A stretch of DNA of 10,987 nt from Halovenus sp. (GTDB lineage: Archaea; Halobacteriota; Halobacteria; Halobacteriales; Haloarculaceae): positions 1 to 10,987 of the forward strand of contig JAQCNR010000367.1 in the NCBI GenBank assembly GCA_028274925.1. The letters run 5' to 3'. The position numbers were made by a program, and so were the translations under genes. Positions 1-7,166 of the stretch are shown piece after piece; the first letter of the stretch is position 1; every line of letters begins with the position of its first letter. The notes beneath the pieces are model-generated. The model had not been told where the DNA came from and did no database searches. It worked only from the letters and a program-made list of their open reading frames with translations.

Positions 1-387
1 CTCGCGCTGGCTTCTGGCGCCACGTTCATCGCCCAGTCGTTCAGTTCGGACTCCAAACGACACGCCGAAATCGTCCAGAAGGCCGTCGAACACGACGGCT
101 TCGGTTTCGTCAACGTCTACTCGCCGTGCGTGACGTTCAACGACGTCGATACCTACGACTACTTCCGCGATTCGCTCGTCGACCTGAAAGAAGACGACCA
201 CGACCCAACCGACGGCGAAGAGGCCAAAGAGGTCATCCTCAGCGGCGACAAAGAATACCAGGGCGTCATCTACCAGAACGAAGAGAGCGTTCCCTTCGAG
301 GAACAGCAAGGCATCGACGCACCGATGAACACGGTGCCCGACGGCGCACCTGAGGGTGCGACGGACCTCGTCCGCGAGTTCTACTGA
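1..387 (+). CDS. 2-oxoacid:ferredoxin oxidoreductase, beta subunit (C-terminal part, 5' end outside window)
   Basis: The last 128 codons of a beta subunit of the pyruvate/2-oxoglutarate:ferredoxin oxidoreductase family, open from base 1 to a TGA. The complete enzyme decarboxylates a 2-oxoacid in the presence of CoA with thiamine diphosphate bound in the beta subunit, and passes electrons to ferredoxin in the cytoplasm. What is visible is the end of the TPP-binding fold: ATFIAQSFSSD, then the AVEHDGFGFVNVYSPCVTFN stretch, typical of this family, then an acidic tail ending in DLVREFY. Known haloarchaeal beta subunits run to roughly 290-310 residues, so over half the gene is missing and the TPP motif itself is off the left edge. 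Substrate (korB or porB type) cannot be decided from this fragment. The alpha subunit gene is expected immediately upstream, outside the window. A T-rich stop signal follows 9 bases after the stop codon. Confidence 0.9.
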   Translation, partial: LALASGATFIAQSFSSDSKRHAEIVQKAVEHDGFGFVNVYSPCVTFNDVDTYDYFRDSLVDLKEDDHDPTDGEEAKEVILSGDKEYQGVIYQNEESVPFEEQQGIDAPMNTVPDGAPEGATDLVREFY

Positions 388-396
388 GGCAGACCG

Positions 397-410
397 TTTT
401 TGTCTTCGTC
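397..410 (+). terminator. T-rich transcription stop after the oxidoreductase gene
   Basis: A run of five T followed by a pyrimidine-rich stretch (TTTTTGTCTTCGTC) begins 10 bases after the stop codon of the oxidoreductase. Archaeal RNA polymerase terminates at such T tracts without needing a hairpin. The next gene has its own promoter, which supports a transcription end here. Confidence 0.4.
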
Positions 411-425
411 GGAGATTCTGGACAG

Positions 426-444
426 AACCGGGCGCACGCCGGTT
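426..444. repeat. Short inverted repeat between the oxidoreductase and FG-GAP genes
   Basis: Perfect 6-base arms, AACCGG at 426-431 and CCGGTT at 439-444, with a 7-base loop. It lies after the T tract and before the next promoter. It could be part of the 3' end of the upstream transcript or a protein site; a 6-base arm can also occur by chance. Confidence 0.3.
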
Positions 445-469
445 GCTCTCTCACGAGACAACTACCTGT

Positions 470-491
470 TTACGCGGTAATTGCTTTTATA
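470..491 (+). promoter_or_regulatory. Promoter of the FG-GAP lipoprotein gene, with abutting palindrome
   Basis: A TATA-like element TTTTATA lies at 485-491, centred 28 bases before the ATG at 516, the spacing of a leaderless haloarchaeal mRNA. Directly upstream is the perfect palindrome TTAC-GCG-GTAA (470-480), overlapping the zone where a BRE or an operator would sit. Confidence 0.6.
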
Positions 492-515
492 CCAACTTGG
501 ATTCTCGGGTCCAAC

Positions 516-1745
516 ATGCACCGACGAACGAGGCGGGCTGTCGTGGGGTCACTCGGAACTGGCTCGCTCGCTGGTCTGTGTGGCTGCTTGCAGGTGTTCT
601 CGGAGGCGACGAGCGGTCCCGGCTGTGACGGAGAGAACTGGGAACCGGTCTCGCCACGCCCGTTCACCGCGAGCGCCACAGCCCGAACTCCGGTCGCCAC
701 TGTTGGCGGGCCTAACCGCTCAGATTCGTTCGGCCAGGCAGTCGCGACGACGGGTGAGACTGTCTTCGTCGGCGTACCACAGGCAACCGTCGACGGCAAG
801 GAGAAGGCTGGAATCGTGGCGGCATTCGAGCGAGTGCGGGGGAGATGGGAGCAGACCGCGAGGGTCGCCGGGCGGACACAGGCGCGCGACTATTTCGGCG
901 GACAGTTGGCCGCCAGCGGGTCGACACTGCTGGTCGGCAACGAGTACAACTACTCGGGAACGTCGCGAATCCCCGTGTCGGTGTTCGAGCGGTCGGACGG
1001 TGACGGGTGGGCACTGCGGACAGAACTAACCGACGGTGTCTACGTCGAATCGATGGCGGTCGCAGACGATACGGCCGTCCTGCGGACCGAAGACGGCGAT
1101 GGCCTGGCAACCGTCTTCGAGCGCAAAAACGGGGAGTGGAACCAGCGAGGGAGTCTCTTTGCGGACAATCGAGACGATGGACGGGTCGGTCACTCAGTCG
1201 CGACCGACGGTGAGACGATACTGGTCGGCGCACCACCGAGAGCGGGGCCGAGATGTCGACGCGCGAAATCGGGCGTCGTTCACGTCTTCGGACGGTCGGA
1301 CGGCGTCTGGCGTTACCGGACGACTCTCTCCGGTGCTACGGGCAGTGACCACTTCGGTTGGTCGGTGTCAGTGGCCGATGGCAGAGCAGTAATCGGAGAT
1401 CACAGCAACGACACGGCGTACGTATTTGGCCGCTCGGACGACCGCTGGTCTCGCGAGCAGATGTATACCGCAACCAGCGGTGATTCCCACCAGTACTTCG
1501 GTGACACCGTTGCGGCTGACGGAGAGACGTTGCTGGTCGGCGCACCGCAGGCTTCGTTCGATGACACTGTTGGTGCGATATACGACCTGGAGCACCCGTC
1601 CAGCACGGACAACTCGCGAGCGAATTACTTCACAGCGTCCGGCCGCTCCCAGCAGTTTGGCGACGCGATAGCGACCGCGGGCGGAACGACAATTGCCACG
1701 GAGAGGCGTTCAGACGAGCGTTTCGTCGCTATCTACGAACAGTAG
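516..1745 (+). CDS. Tat-exported lipoprotein with seven FG-GAP-like blades
   Basis: 409 residues. The N-terminus has two Arg pairs (3-4, 6-7), a short hydrophobic stretch and a lipobox LCGC at 21-24, so export by Tat and lipid anchoring outside the cell are likely. The rest is one repeating unit of about 45-50 residues: an FG-x-x-(V/I)A-x-x-G-(E/D)-T-x-x-(V/I)G-(A/V)P core followed by a strand of the V-x-V-F-x-R-x-x-G-x-W type. Clear cores begin at Phe72 (DSFGQAVATTGETVFVGVP) and at DYFGGQLAA, GRVGHSVATDG, DHFGWSVSV, QYFGDTVAADG and QQFGDAIATAG. A worn one (VESMAVADDTAV) makes seven, which fits a seven-bladed beta-propeller. FG-GAP propellers often mediate adhesion or ligand contact; no enzymatic residues are evident and the ligand is unknown. 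The ATG is set by the TATA element 28 bases upstream. The gene is alone on its strand and converges on the ModE-type gene 64 bases downstream. Confidence 0.85.
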   Translation: MHRRTRRAVVGSLGTGSLAGLCGCLQVFSEATSGPGCDGENWEPVSPRPFTASATARTPVATVGGPNRSDSFGQAVATTGETVFVGVPQATVDGKEKAGIVAAFERVRGRWEQTARVAGRTQARDYFGGQLAASGSTLLVGNEYNYSGTSRIPVSVFERSDGDGWALRTELTDGVYVESMAVADDTAVLRTEDGDGLATVFERKNGEWNQRGSLFADNRDDGRVGHSVATDGETILVGAPPRAGPRCRRAKSGVVHVFGRSDGVWRYRTTLSGATGSDHFGWSVSVADGRAVIGDHSNDTAYVFGRSDDRWSREQMYTATSGDSHQYFGDTVAADGETLLVGAPQASFDDTVGAIYDLEHPSSTDNSRANYFTASGRSQQFGDAIATAGGTTIATERRSDERFVAIYEQ

Positions 1746-1809
1746 CTAACTGCGCTCCTGTTTCGACACGGCGACCGTAGCGTTCTGGGCTAAGTCAGTA
1801 GTTCCGTTG

Positions 1810-2517
1810 TCATCGACTCTCGCTGACCAGTCGCGTCGCCGTTGCCTTCCACGTGAGAACTACCTCCCGATTCTCGTGCAGGTCGAGTCGCTGCGCACTG
1901 TTGTCGGTCACCAGCGCCTGAAAATCAGCGTCTCCGACAGCAACGTGCACCGTGAGCACAGTCTCGCCGCGGTCGATTCCAGTGATGGTTCCGACGAGCC
2001 GGTTGCGCGCGCTCGTCGCGTCTGGCTCGGGGTCGCTGCCGGGGTCCAGTAGCGTAATCGAGTCAGCGCCAATGCGGACCTGTAACTGGTCATCGACTGT
2101 CACGTCGTCGTGGAGGCCACGAACCCTCCCAACAGGAGTGTCCACCTCGGCGAGTTCGCCCGACAGGTCTGTGACCGTCCCCTGCAGTACGGTCTCTGGA
2201 ACTTGCGCAGTGGCGGTCAGGGCAACCTGCAAGCGCTCGTACCGGGCCAGCAGTTGGTCGCCGGTGTCGGTGAGTTGGCTGCCGCCGCCACCGCTGCCGC
2301 CCCGGCGGCGCTCGACGAGTTCGCCGAAGGTTTCTTCGAGCGTTTCGATCCGCGAGAGGTCTCGTGGCCGCGAGCGACCGAGATTCGACGAGGCCGCTGC
2401 GACGGAGCCGGTCCGTTCGATTTCCCGCAGCAGCGCTCGGTCACGCTCGCCGAACTCGACGCCGTCACGGACCAGTGCCGCTGTCCCGTGTCCGTCCGCC
2501 CCTGGGTCGCTGGTCAT
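1810..2517 (-). CDS. modE: ModE-type transcriptional regulator, winged-helix plus two TOBE domains
   Basis: 235 residues. Residues about 24-95 resemble the LysR-like winged helix of ModE: a helix-turn-helix around TGSVAAASSNLGRSRPRDLS, then the ELVERRRGGSGGGGSQLT segment (67-83), which matches the glycine-rich wing that marks ModE. Two TOBE/Mop-like modules follow, about 110-158 and 172-232, which in ModE bind molybdate or tungstate and change DNA binding. This is the full architecture and close to the usual length of bacterial ModE (about 260). It is the last gene of the minus-strand wtp cluster, 43 bases after wtpC, so it likely controls that uptake operon. The ATG at 2517 is chosen because a TATA element lies 28 bases upstream and the recognisable domain begins just after. 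An open frame continues 87 codons upstream but overlaps wtpC, crosses the promoter and has no family resemblance. Confidence 0.85.
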   Translation of the reverse strand: MTSDPGADGHGTAALVRDGVEFGERDRALLREIERTGSVAAASSNLGRSRPRDLSRIETLEETFGELVERRRGGSGGGGSQLTDTGDQLLARYERLQVALTATAQVPETVLQGTVTDLSGELAEVDTPVGRVRGLHDDVTVDDQLQVRIGADSITLLDPGSDPEPDATSARNRLVGTITGIDRGETVLTVHVAVGDADFQALVTDNSAQRLDLHENREVVLTWKATATRLVSESR

Positions 2518-2542
2518 CGTCTCTATGAGGTTGCCGACTCTG

Positions 2543-2548
2543 CTTAAA
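2543..2548 (-). promoter_or_regulatory. Internal promoter for the ModE-type gene
   Basis: Minus-strand TTTAAG, centred 28 bases before the ATG at 2517, inside the 43-base gap after wtpC. The spacing fits a leaderless transcript, so the regulator can be made independently of wtpABC as well as by read-through. Confidence 0.5.
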
Positions 2549-2560
2549 TCCTCCGCGGCC

Positions 2561-3520
2561 TCACAACAGCGTCCGCCCCGACTCCTCGAAGGAGATACCG
2601 ACCGAGGAATCTGGCTCTGGCGGTTCTGTCGTGTGCATCTCGATGCGTTCGCTGCCGACAGACAGCGAGACACGATACATCGAGTCGACACGGACGACGC
2701 GTTTGACACGCGCTTCAACATCAGCCGTGCCGTTGTCGAGGCGGACGTGTTCGGGCCGAATCGCGAGCCACTCGGCACCGTTTTTCACTCCGATGGCCTC
2801 GCGCAGACGCGGTTCTGACAGCGAGAGGCAGTTACTTCCGGTGAACTCCGCGACGAAGGGTGAGGCGGGGCGCTCGAAGATGTCCGTCGGTGTGCCACGC
2901 TGGACAATCTCACCGTCGTCGACGACGAGCACGCGGTCGGCGAGCATCCGGCCGGTCGTGCGGTCGTGGGTGACGTACACCGAGGTCACGTCTTCGAGGA
3001 TGTCGAGCATGTCACTGCGCAGGCGCTCGCGGGTCGGCACGTCCAGCGAGGACAGCGGTTCGTCGAGCAACAGCACGTCGGGCGTGACGTACAGCGACCG
3101 CGCCAGCGCGACCCGCTGTTTCTCGCCACCGGACAGCGTCGGCGGATACCGCTCCAGCAGGTCTGCGATGCCCAGCCGCTCAACGAGGGCGTTGACGTCG
3201 CCGGTCTCCTCGTAGTACTTCCCGCCGTACCGGACGTTCTCGGCGACGGTCATGTGCGGGAACAGCGCGTAATCCTGGAAGACGAAGCCGAAATCGCGGT
3301 GTTCCGGCTCCCGGCCCGTAAGGTCCTGTCCGTCCAGCGCGACCCTGCCGCTGTGTGAGTGAAAGCCGGCCACCGTTTCGAGCAACAGCGTCTTGCCGCT
3401 CCCGCTGGGGCCGAGGATTGCGACCGTCTCGCCGTCTTCGACGTCGAAAGTACCTTCGACCTCGAACTGCGCCGCACCCGGGGCGGTGAACGTCGCGGCG
3501 ATATCGACCGACAGCGTCAT
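2561..3520 (-). CDS. wtpC: Tungstate/molybdate ABC transporter ATPase (WtpC/ModC type)
   Basis: 319 residues. The nucleotide-binding subunit that powers oxyanion import from the cytoplasmic side. All motifs are present and intact: Walker A GPSGSGKT (37-44), Q-loop Gln82 in VFQDYALFPHMT, signature LSGGEKQ (129-135), Walker B VLLLDEP (149-155) and switch His185 in YVTHD. A C-terminal extension from about 230 has a TOBE-like domain (WLAIRPEHVRL, 251-261), as in ModC/WtpC, which may allow inhibition by bound oxyanion. Its ATG overlaps the stop of wtpB by four bases (ATGA), the classic sign of translational coupling. Subfamily assignment rests on the neighbouring WtpA-like protein; on its own sequence it could equally be named a molybdate or sulfate/thiosulfate-type ATPase. 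Confidence 0.88.
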   Translation of the reverse strand: MTLSVDIAATFTAPGAAQFEVEGTFDVEDGETVAILGPSGSGKTLLLETVAGFHSHSGRVALDGQDLTGREPEHRDFGFVFQDYALFPHMTVAENVRYGGKYYEETGDVNALVERLGIADLLERYPPTLSGGEKQRVALARSLYVTPDVLLLDEPLSSLDVPTRERLRSDMLDILEDVTSVYVTHDRTTGRMLADRVLVVDDGEIVQRGTPTDIFERPASPFVAEFTGSNCLSLSEPRLREAIGVKNGAEWLAIRPEHVRLDNGTADVEARVKRVVRVDSMYRVSLSVGSERIEMHTTEPPEPDSSVGISFEESGRTLL

Positions 3521-4518
3521 GGCAACCCTCCGCTCGGGCCGGAACTGTCGTAGGCGAGCCAGCGGATGAGCAGGAAGACGGCCGTCGACAGCACGAGCAA
3601 CAGGAAGGTGACCGCGCCGCTCTCTTCGAGCCCACCCGTGAGGTACGCACTCCGGATGGCGATTGGCGCGTGCTGCCCGATGACGACAGACCCCTCGGGC
3701 GGGTAGAAGAATCGCACGCTGTAGGCGACGATGGCGACGGCACCGAATTCAGAGACCGACCGTGCCCACGCAAGCACGCCCCCGGTGAGAATCCCCCGAA
3801 GCGCGAGCGGCCCGGTGATTCGCCTGAAGGTCTCGGCCCGGTTCGCGCCGTGGATTCGCGAGGCGTACTCGGTGCGGTCGTCGATAGACTCGAACGCTTC
3901 GCGCGCGCTGTTGACTGCGTAGGGGGCGCTGACGAATATCATCGCCAGCACGGCCCCGACGACGGTGCCGAGGATACTCAACTGCGGGAATGCGCCGCCT
4001 TCACCGAAGCCAAAGAGGATGAGAATCCCCGCCGCGGAGTGGGGGACGACCAGCGGGAGGTCGACCAGACTCGACACGACCGACTGGCCGGGAAAGCCAC
4101 GAGCGAGCAGCAGCGCCAGGGGAACACCGAAGACGAGACTCCCAATCGCCGCCAGCAGCGGGCCGTACACCGAGAAGTACAGCATCTTGTGGACACCCGG
4201 GTCGGCCGCTTGCTCCATGATGAGCGAGGGGTTCTGTCTGGCGACGAACAACGCCAGCGGAAGCCCGATGGCGATGAGCAACACGCTCCCGAAGATGGCG
4301 GTGAGGATTCCGAACACGCCCTCGTTGGCGGCGTAGGCCGTCGCGGCGACACTCACCACGACGAAGACGGCGTAGGCCGTCGGAATCGAGGCGAGATAGG
4401 CGGCGCTGAAGGCGACAATCTGGACGAGCACGAACAGAACCACGAGCGCTCCCCGTGGGAGCAGGTCGACCGCGCCGCTCCGTTCGTGCTCGATGTCGGC
4501 CGTTGGTGGTGCGGACAT
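3517..4518 (-). CDS. wtpB: Tungstate/molybdate ABC transporter permease (WtpB/ModB type)
   Basis: 333 residues, very hydrophobic, with about eight likely membrane segments (approximately 22-42, 46-63, 67-93, 115-140, 150-172, 181-203, 241-266, 301-320). The cytoplasmic EAA loop that docks on the ATPase is visible at 217-239 (EYASRIHGANRAETFRRITGP). DLPLVVPHSAAGILILFGFG (153-172) is characteristic of the ModB/WtpB/CysT permease group. The protein forms the membrane channel, probably as a homodimer because only one permease gene is present. It is longer than the roughly 250 residues of archaeal WtpB/ModB; the excess is at the N-terminus and includes about two additional hydrophobic segments. 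It starts 52 bases after the wtpA stop and overlaps wtpC by four bases, so all three are likely one transcript. Confidence 0.88.
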   Translation of the reverse strand: MSAPPTADIEHERSGAVDLLPRGALVVLFVLVQIVAFSAAYLASIPTAYAVFVVVSVAATAYAANEGVFGILTAIFGSVLLIAIGLPLALFVARQNPSLIMEQAADPGVHKMLYFSVYGPLLAAIGSLVFGVPLALLLARGFPGQSVVSSLVDLPLVVPHSAAGILILFGFGEGGAFPQLSILGTVVGAVLAMIFVSAPYAVNSAREAFESIDDRTEYASRIHGANRAETFRRITGPLALRGILTGGVLAWARSVSEFGAVAIVAYSVRFFYPPEGSVVIGQHAPIAIRSAYLTGGLEESGAVTFLLLVLSTAVFLLIRWLAYDSSGPSGGLP

Positions 4519-4570
4519 AATCGTTGTATGGATTGAGATACACCGGTTGCGGTTTCAACCTTCCGGCGGC

Positions 4571-5614
4571 TCAGAGTTCGAGCGGACCGAGACTGGACTG
4601 TGCTTCGGCGGCGTCCATCACGCTCGACGGAACGCTGTCGGCGCCGCTCTCGGGAACGACCGTCGGGTTCACTAGCTGGAGGCCGCTCTCGGTGAGAATC
4701 TCCTCGCCGGGGCCGTCAATCATGTACTCGATCCAGCGCGCGCCGCCCTCGGGGTTTGGCGCGACGCTGGGCACGGTGATGCCGTAGGCGATTGGTACCC
4801 CCTCGAAGGTGCCGCTGTCGGTTTCGACGACTGCCTTCGCGTAGTGGTTGGCGTACTCCGAACTCGCCTTCGAGAGGTCGACCTCCGGCTGGAGGTCGAT
4901 AGATGGCAGGTCGGTGACGGAGCTAATCGACTGGTAGTAGAAGGCGTAGTCGAGTTCGCCCGACTTGAGTTGTCCCTTGAGGTTCGTCTCTGTTCCCGTC
5001 GGGACGACTGAGTTCTCGCGGAGTTTCTGGTAGGTCGACTCGTCGTAGAGGCGCTCGCCCTGGAAGAACTCCTTGCCGAGTTGCTGGGTCATCACCGCCC
5101 GGTAGCCGCCGGGGTCAACCGCCGGGTCGGAGTGGCCGATGGTCACGTCGTCACGCGAGAGTCCCTTCCACCAGTTGTCCTTGCTGATGTCCCCAGCGCC
5201 GGTCGAATCCTCGCGGTACTGAATCGACATGGCATTGGTCGCCAGGATGGCGTACCAGTCGCCGAAGTCGGGGACCACACGGTCCCGAATGAGCCGGAAG
5301 TCCGAGACGCCGAGCACGGAGGCCTGGCGACCCTGCTCGGTAATCTTCTGTGTCGAGGCGACCGACCCCTTCGGCTCTCGCTCCACGTCGATGCCCGTCT
5401 CCTCCTCGAACTGTGGCTCCGCGGCCGAGAAGGGCGTGGCGAGACTGCCGGCGTGGAAGATGAGTATCGCACCACTCGCGCCGCCGCCGTTACTGCCGTT
5501 GCTCGTGAGTCCCGTACAACCAGCGACAGCGAGTGCCCCCGCTGCGGCCCCTCCCTTGAGGAACGACCGACGCGAAACGCGGCCGTCCTGCGTGTCGTCT
5601 CGTTGTTTCGTCAT
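4571..5614 (-). CDS. wtpA: Tungstate/molybdate-binding lipoprotein (WtpA)
   Basis: 347 residues from the ATG at 5614. The Tat motif SRRSFLKGG (14-22) is followed by a hydrophobic stretch and lipobox VAGC (30-33), then a short Ser/Gly/Asn linker: a lipid-anchored extracellular binding protein. Family landmarks are clear: FHAGSL (53-58), GDWYAILATNAM (118-129), DNWW (146-149), SDPAVDPGGYR (162-172), SGELDYAFYYQS (218-229) and IAYGITVPSVAPNP further on. Known WtpA/ModA of archaea hold the oxyanion with six oxygens, two from an Asp and a Glu; these probably lie in the DPAVDPGGYR and SGELDY segments (inference). It captures tungstate or molybdate for WtpBC. A GTG in frame at 5626 would add four residues. 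Given the TATA-like element at 5646-5654, either start is possible; ATG is preferred as the stronger codon. W versus Mo preference cannot be read from sequence. Confidence 0.92.
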   Translation of the reverse strand: MTKQRDDTQDGRVSRRSFLKGGAAAGALAVAGCTGLTSNGSNGGGASGAILIFHAGSLATPFSAAEPQFEEETGIDVEREPKGSVASTQKITEQGRQASVLGVSDFRLIRDRVVPDFGDWYAILATNAMSIQYREDSTGAGDISKDNWWKGLSRDDVTIGHSDPAVDPGGYRAVMTQQLGKEFFQGERLYDESTYQKLRENSVVPTGTETNLKGQLKSGELDYAFYYQSISSVTDLPSIDLQPEVDLSKASSEYANHYAKAVVETDSGTFEGVPIAYGITVPSVAPNPEGGARWIEYMIDGPGEEILTESGLQLVNPTVVPESGADSVPSSVMDAAEAQSSLGPLEL

Positions 5615-5645
5615 AGATACATCCACACGCTTATAGAAACGGCGT

Positions 5646-5665
5646 CAAATAAAGATTACCCCGTA
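5646..5665 (-). promoter_or_regulatory. Promoter of the wtpABC operon with possible operator
   Basis: Minus-strand CTTTATTTG (5646-5654) is TATA-like and would place the transcription start near 5624, giving a leader of about 10 bases to the ATG at 5614. Just upstream of it (plus strand 5656-5665) is TTAC-CCC-GTA, an imperfect match to the palindrome TTAC-GCG-GTAA beside the FG-GAP promoter. A ModE-type repressor would be expected to bind about here; that it uses this element is a guess. Confidence 0.45.
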
Positions 5666-5723
5666 CTCCCGCGAATCGTGTGAGATTGCCGGGCGAACAT
5701 CACAGCTCGTTGTCGGCTCGGCC

Positions 5724-5743
5724 AATATTCTTACCCAGCGGGT
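5724..5743 (+). promoter_or_regulatory. Promoter of the pseudokinase gene
   Basis: An AT-rich element AATATTCTTA (5724-5733) centred about 31 bases before the ATG at 5760, followed by a small perfect palindrome ACCC-AGC-GGGT (5733-5743) between the TATA-like element and the gene. It is divergent from the wtpA promoter within a shared intergenic stretch of 145 bases. Confidence 0.45.
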
Positions 5744-5759
5744 GCGTCTACAGAGCACA

Positions 5760-7163
5760 ATGGCATCGGAGGGCGACCAGCCGAGCGGCCGGGACAGCGT
5801 CGAGACGGACTCGTTTATCCGGTCGCTGTTCGCTGGGCTCGCGACTCCCGATAATCGGCTGATACGCCACGCCGGCTACATCCTCTGTCAGACTGCCAAC
5901 GCCAACGACCAGCTGCGGCCACGGATTATCAACGGCCTCGCCCAGTGGGCGGTCCGACAGGACCACCACGAAGCAGTCCTCCGAACGCTCGCAACGATTC
6001 AGAACCGCTACGACACGACAGTACAGAAGGCGCTGCTGAACGCCACCGACCGCCGGCAGGCCGGCCTGTTGTACAACCGCCTGCAGTCCATCCGCCCGTG
6101 GGAAGTTACCTTCGAGACGGACGAGGACGGCGAAGGCGAAACACTCGTCGACGTCGGTGGCTCTGGCATGATTCGCGTCCCGCGGGAGTTTCTGGACCGA
6201 ATCAGAGAGTCTGAAACCGACGCAGACAGCACCAGCCCACAGAACAAACATCTCCAGACGTCGAGTCCCGACCAGAACCGCAACTGGTCGCAGTTCTCCC
6301 GGCGCAAACAACTCGCGGAGATGCCCCACGGCCAGGAGTTTGCCTCCGTCGAAGCACAGAGCAAGTTCGACGAGTTCGAGTTTCTCGGCCCAGAGAACGA
6401 GAGCAGATACAGTCATTCCGTGCGCACGCGCACCCTCGAAGGAAGTCAAGAGGACATCGCCATCGTTCGACTCTACCGTGACCAAGAGCCCGGCAGTTTC
6501 GACAGAGCGCTGGGCTCACAGATCGAGGACTGGGCGGCGACGGAAACGCCGGGTGTCGTCGGTATTCAGGATTGGGGGGACTCACCCCGGCCGTGGGCAG
6601 TTACGGAGTTTACCGAGGAGACGCTGTGGGAACGGGGACAACTCACGCCAGAGGAAGCGCTCAAAACGGCACTCGACCTCACGGCGTCACTGGCCCAACT
6701 CCACCAGCGCGACAGAATTCACGGCGGCATCGACCCACACTGTATCCGGTACACGCCCGCCATCTTCGGCGACCGACCAGAGCCGATGGTCGACAACGTT
6801 GGGCTGATTCCGGTCTACCGGCAGTTCGACAATCCAGCCTCCTACACCGACCCCCGCTACGCCGCACCGGAGTATTTCACCGAAGCACACGGGAATATCA
6901 GCCACGCCACCGATATCTACCAACTCGGGATGACACTGTACACCGCATTCACCGGTGACCCGCCGTATGAGGGGGAACTGAGCGATATTCGCACGCAGGT
7001 GCTCAAAGACCGGCCGCTCGGACTCAGTCCGGATAACCCCGAACTGCCGGGCGGTATCGGCGAGATTCTCGCCAAAGCGACCGCTCGGGAGAAACTGGCA
7101 CGGTACGAGACGGCGACGCAGTTTCACAACGCTGTGCGCACTGTCTACGACCGGTTACTCTGA
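5760..7163 (+). CDS. Protein with helical N-terminal domain and Hanks-type kinase fold, probable pseudokinase
   Basis: 467 residues, no signal peptide or membrane segment, so probably cytoplasmic. Residues about 17-114 are helical and HEAT-like (hydrophobic/Arg/Gln-rich helices from SFIRSLF to NRLQSIRPW). About 150-190 is a polar, probably flexible linker. From about 204 to the end is a kinase fold: APE at 369-371 in RYAAPEY, the conserved Asp385 in ATDIYQLGMTLYTAFTG (383-399), and LTASLAQLHQRDRIHGGIDP (307-326) as the helix E-catalytic loop. The catalytic residues are lost: strand beta3 reads DIAIVRLY with no Lys, HRDLKPEN is HGGIDPHC (321-328), and DFG is NVG (346-348). The glycine loop is also absent. 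It is therefore more likely a binding scaffold or regulator than a phosphotransferase. The ATG at 5760 is chosen over the in-frame GTG at 5742 because the latter lies too close to the TATA-like element. It is divergent from wtpA, and partners are unknown. Confidence 0.8.
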   Translation: MASEGDQPSGRDSVETDSFIRSLFAGLATPDNRLIRHAGYILCQTANANDQLRPRIINGLAQWAVRQDHHEAVLRTLATIQNRYDTTVQKALLNATDRRQAGLLYNRLQSIRPWEVTFETDEDGEGETLVDVGGSGMIRVPREFLDRIRESETDADSTSPQNKHLQTSSPDQNRNWSQFSRRKQLAEMPHGQEFASVEAQSKFDEFEFLGPENESRYSHSVRTRTLEGSQEDIAIVRLYRDQEPGSFDRALGSQIEDWAATETPGVVGIQDWGDSPRPWAVTEFTEETLWERGQLTPEEALKTALDLTASLAQLHQRDRIHGGIDPHCIRYTPAIFGDRPEPMVDNVGLIPVYRQFDNPASYTDPRYAAPEYFTEAHGNISHATDIYQLGMTLYTAFTGDPPYEGELSDIRTQVLKDRPLGLSPDNPELPGGIGEILAKATAREKLARYETATQFHNAVRTVYDRLL

Positions 7164-7166
7164 AAA

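Noticed and set aside
2518..2778. Upstream extension of the ModE-type frame by 87 codons.
   Set aside because: It overlaps the 3' end of wtpC, includes the TATA element and encodes Ser/Arg-rich sequence typical of an out-of-frame reading.
1952..2818. Long plus-strand open frame (288 codons) opposite the regulator and ATPase genes.
   Set aside because: Its Ser/Arg/Pro-rich translation is the mirror of genes with clear domains on the minus strand; GC-rich genomes produce many such antisense frames. The same holds for 3670-4536, 5081-5683 and 9745-10539.
5631..5636. TTATAG close to the wtpA start, on the minus strand CTATAA, as the promoter.
   Set aside because: Centred only about 20 bases before the ATG, it would put the transcript start inside the gene; the element at 5646-5654 fits better.
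5742..5759. GTG start six codons before the chosen pseudokinase start.
   Set aside because: It lies only about 11 bases from the TATA-like element, so it would probably be upstream of the transcript start.
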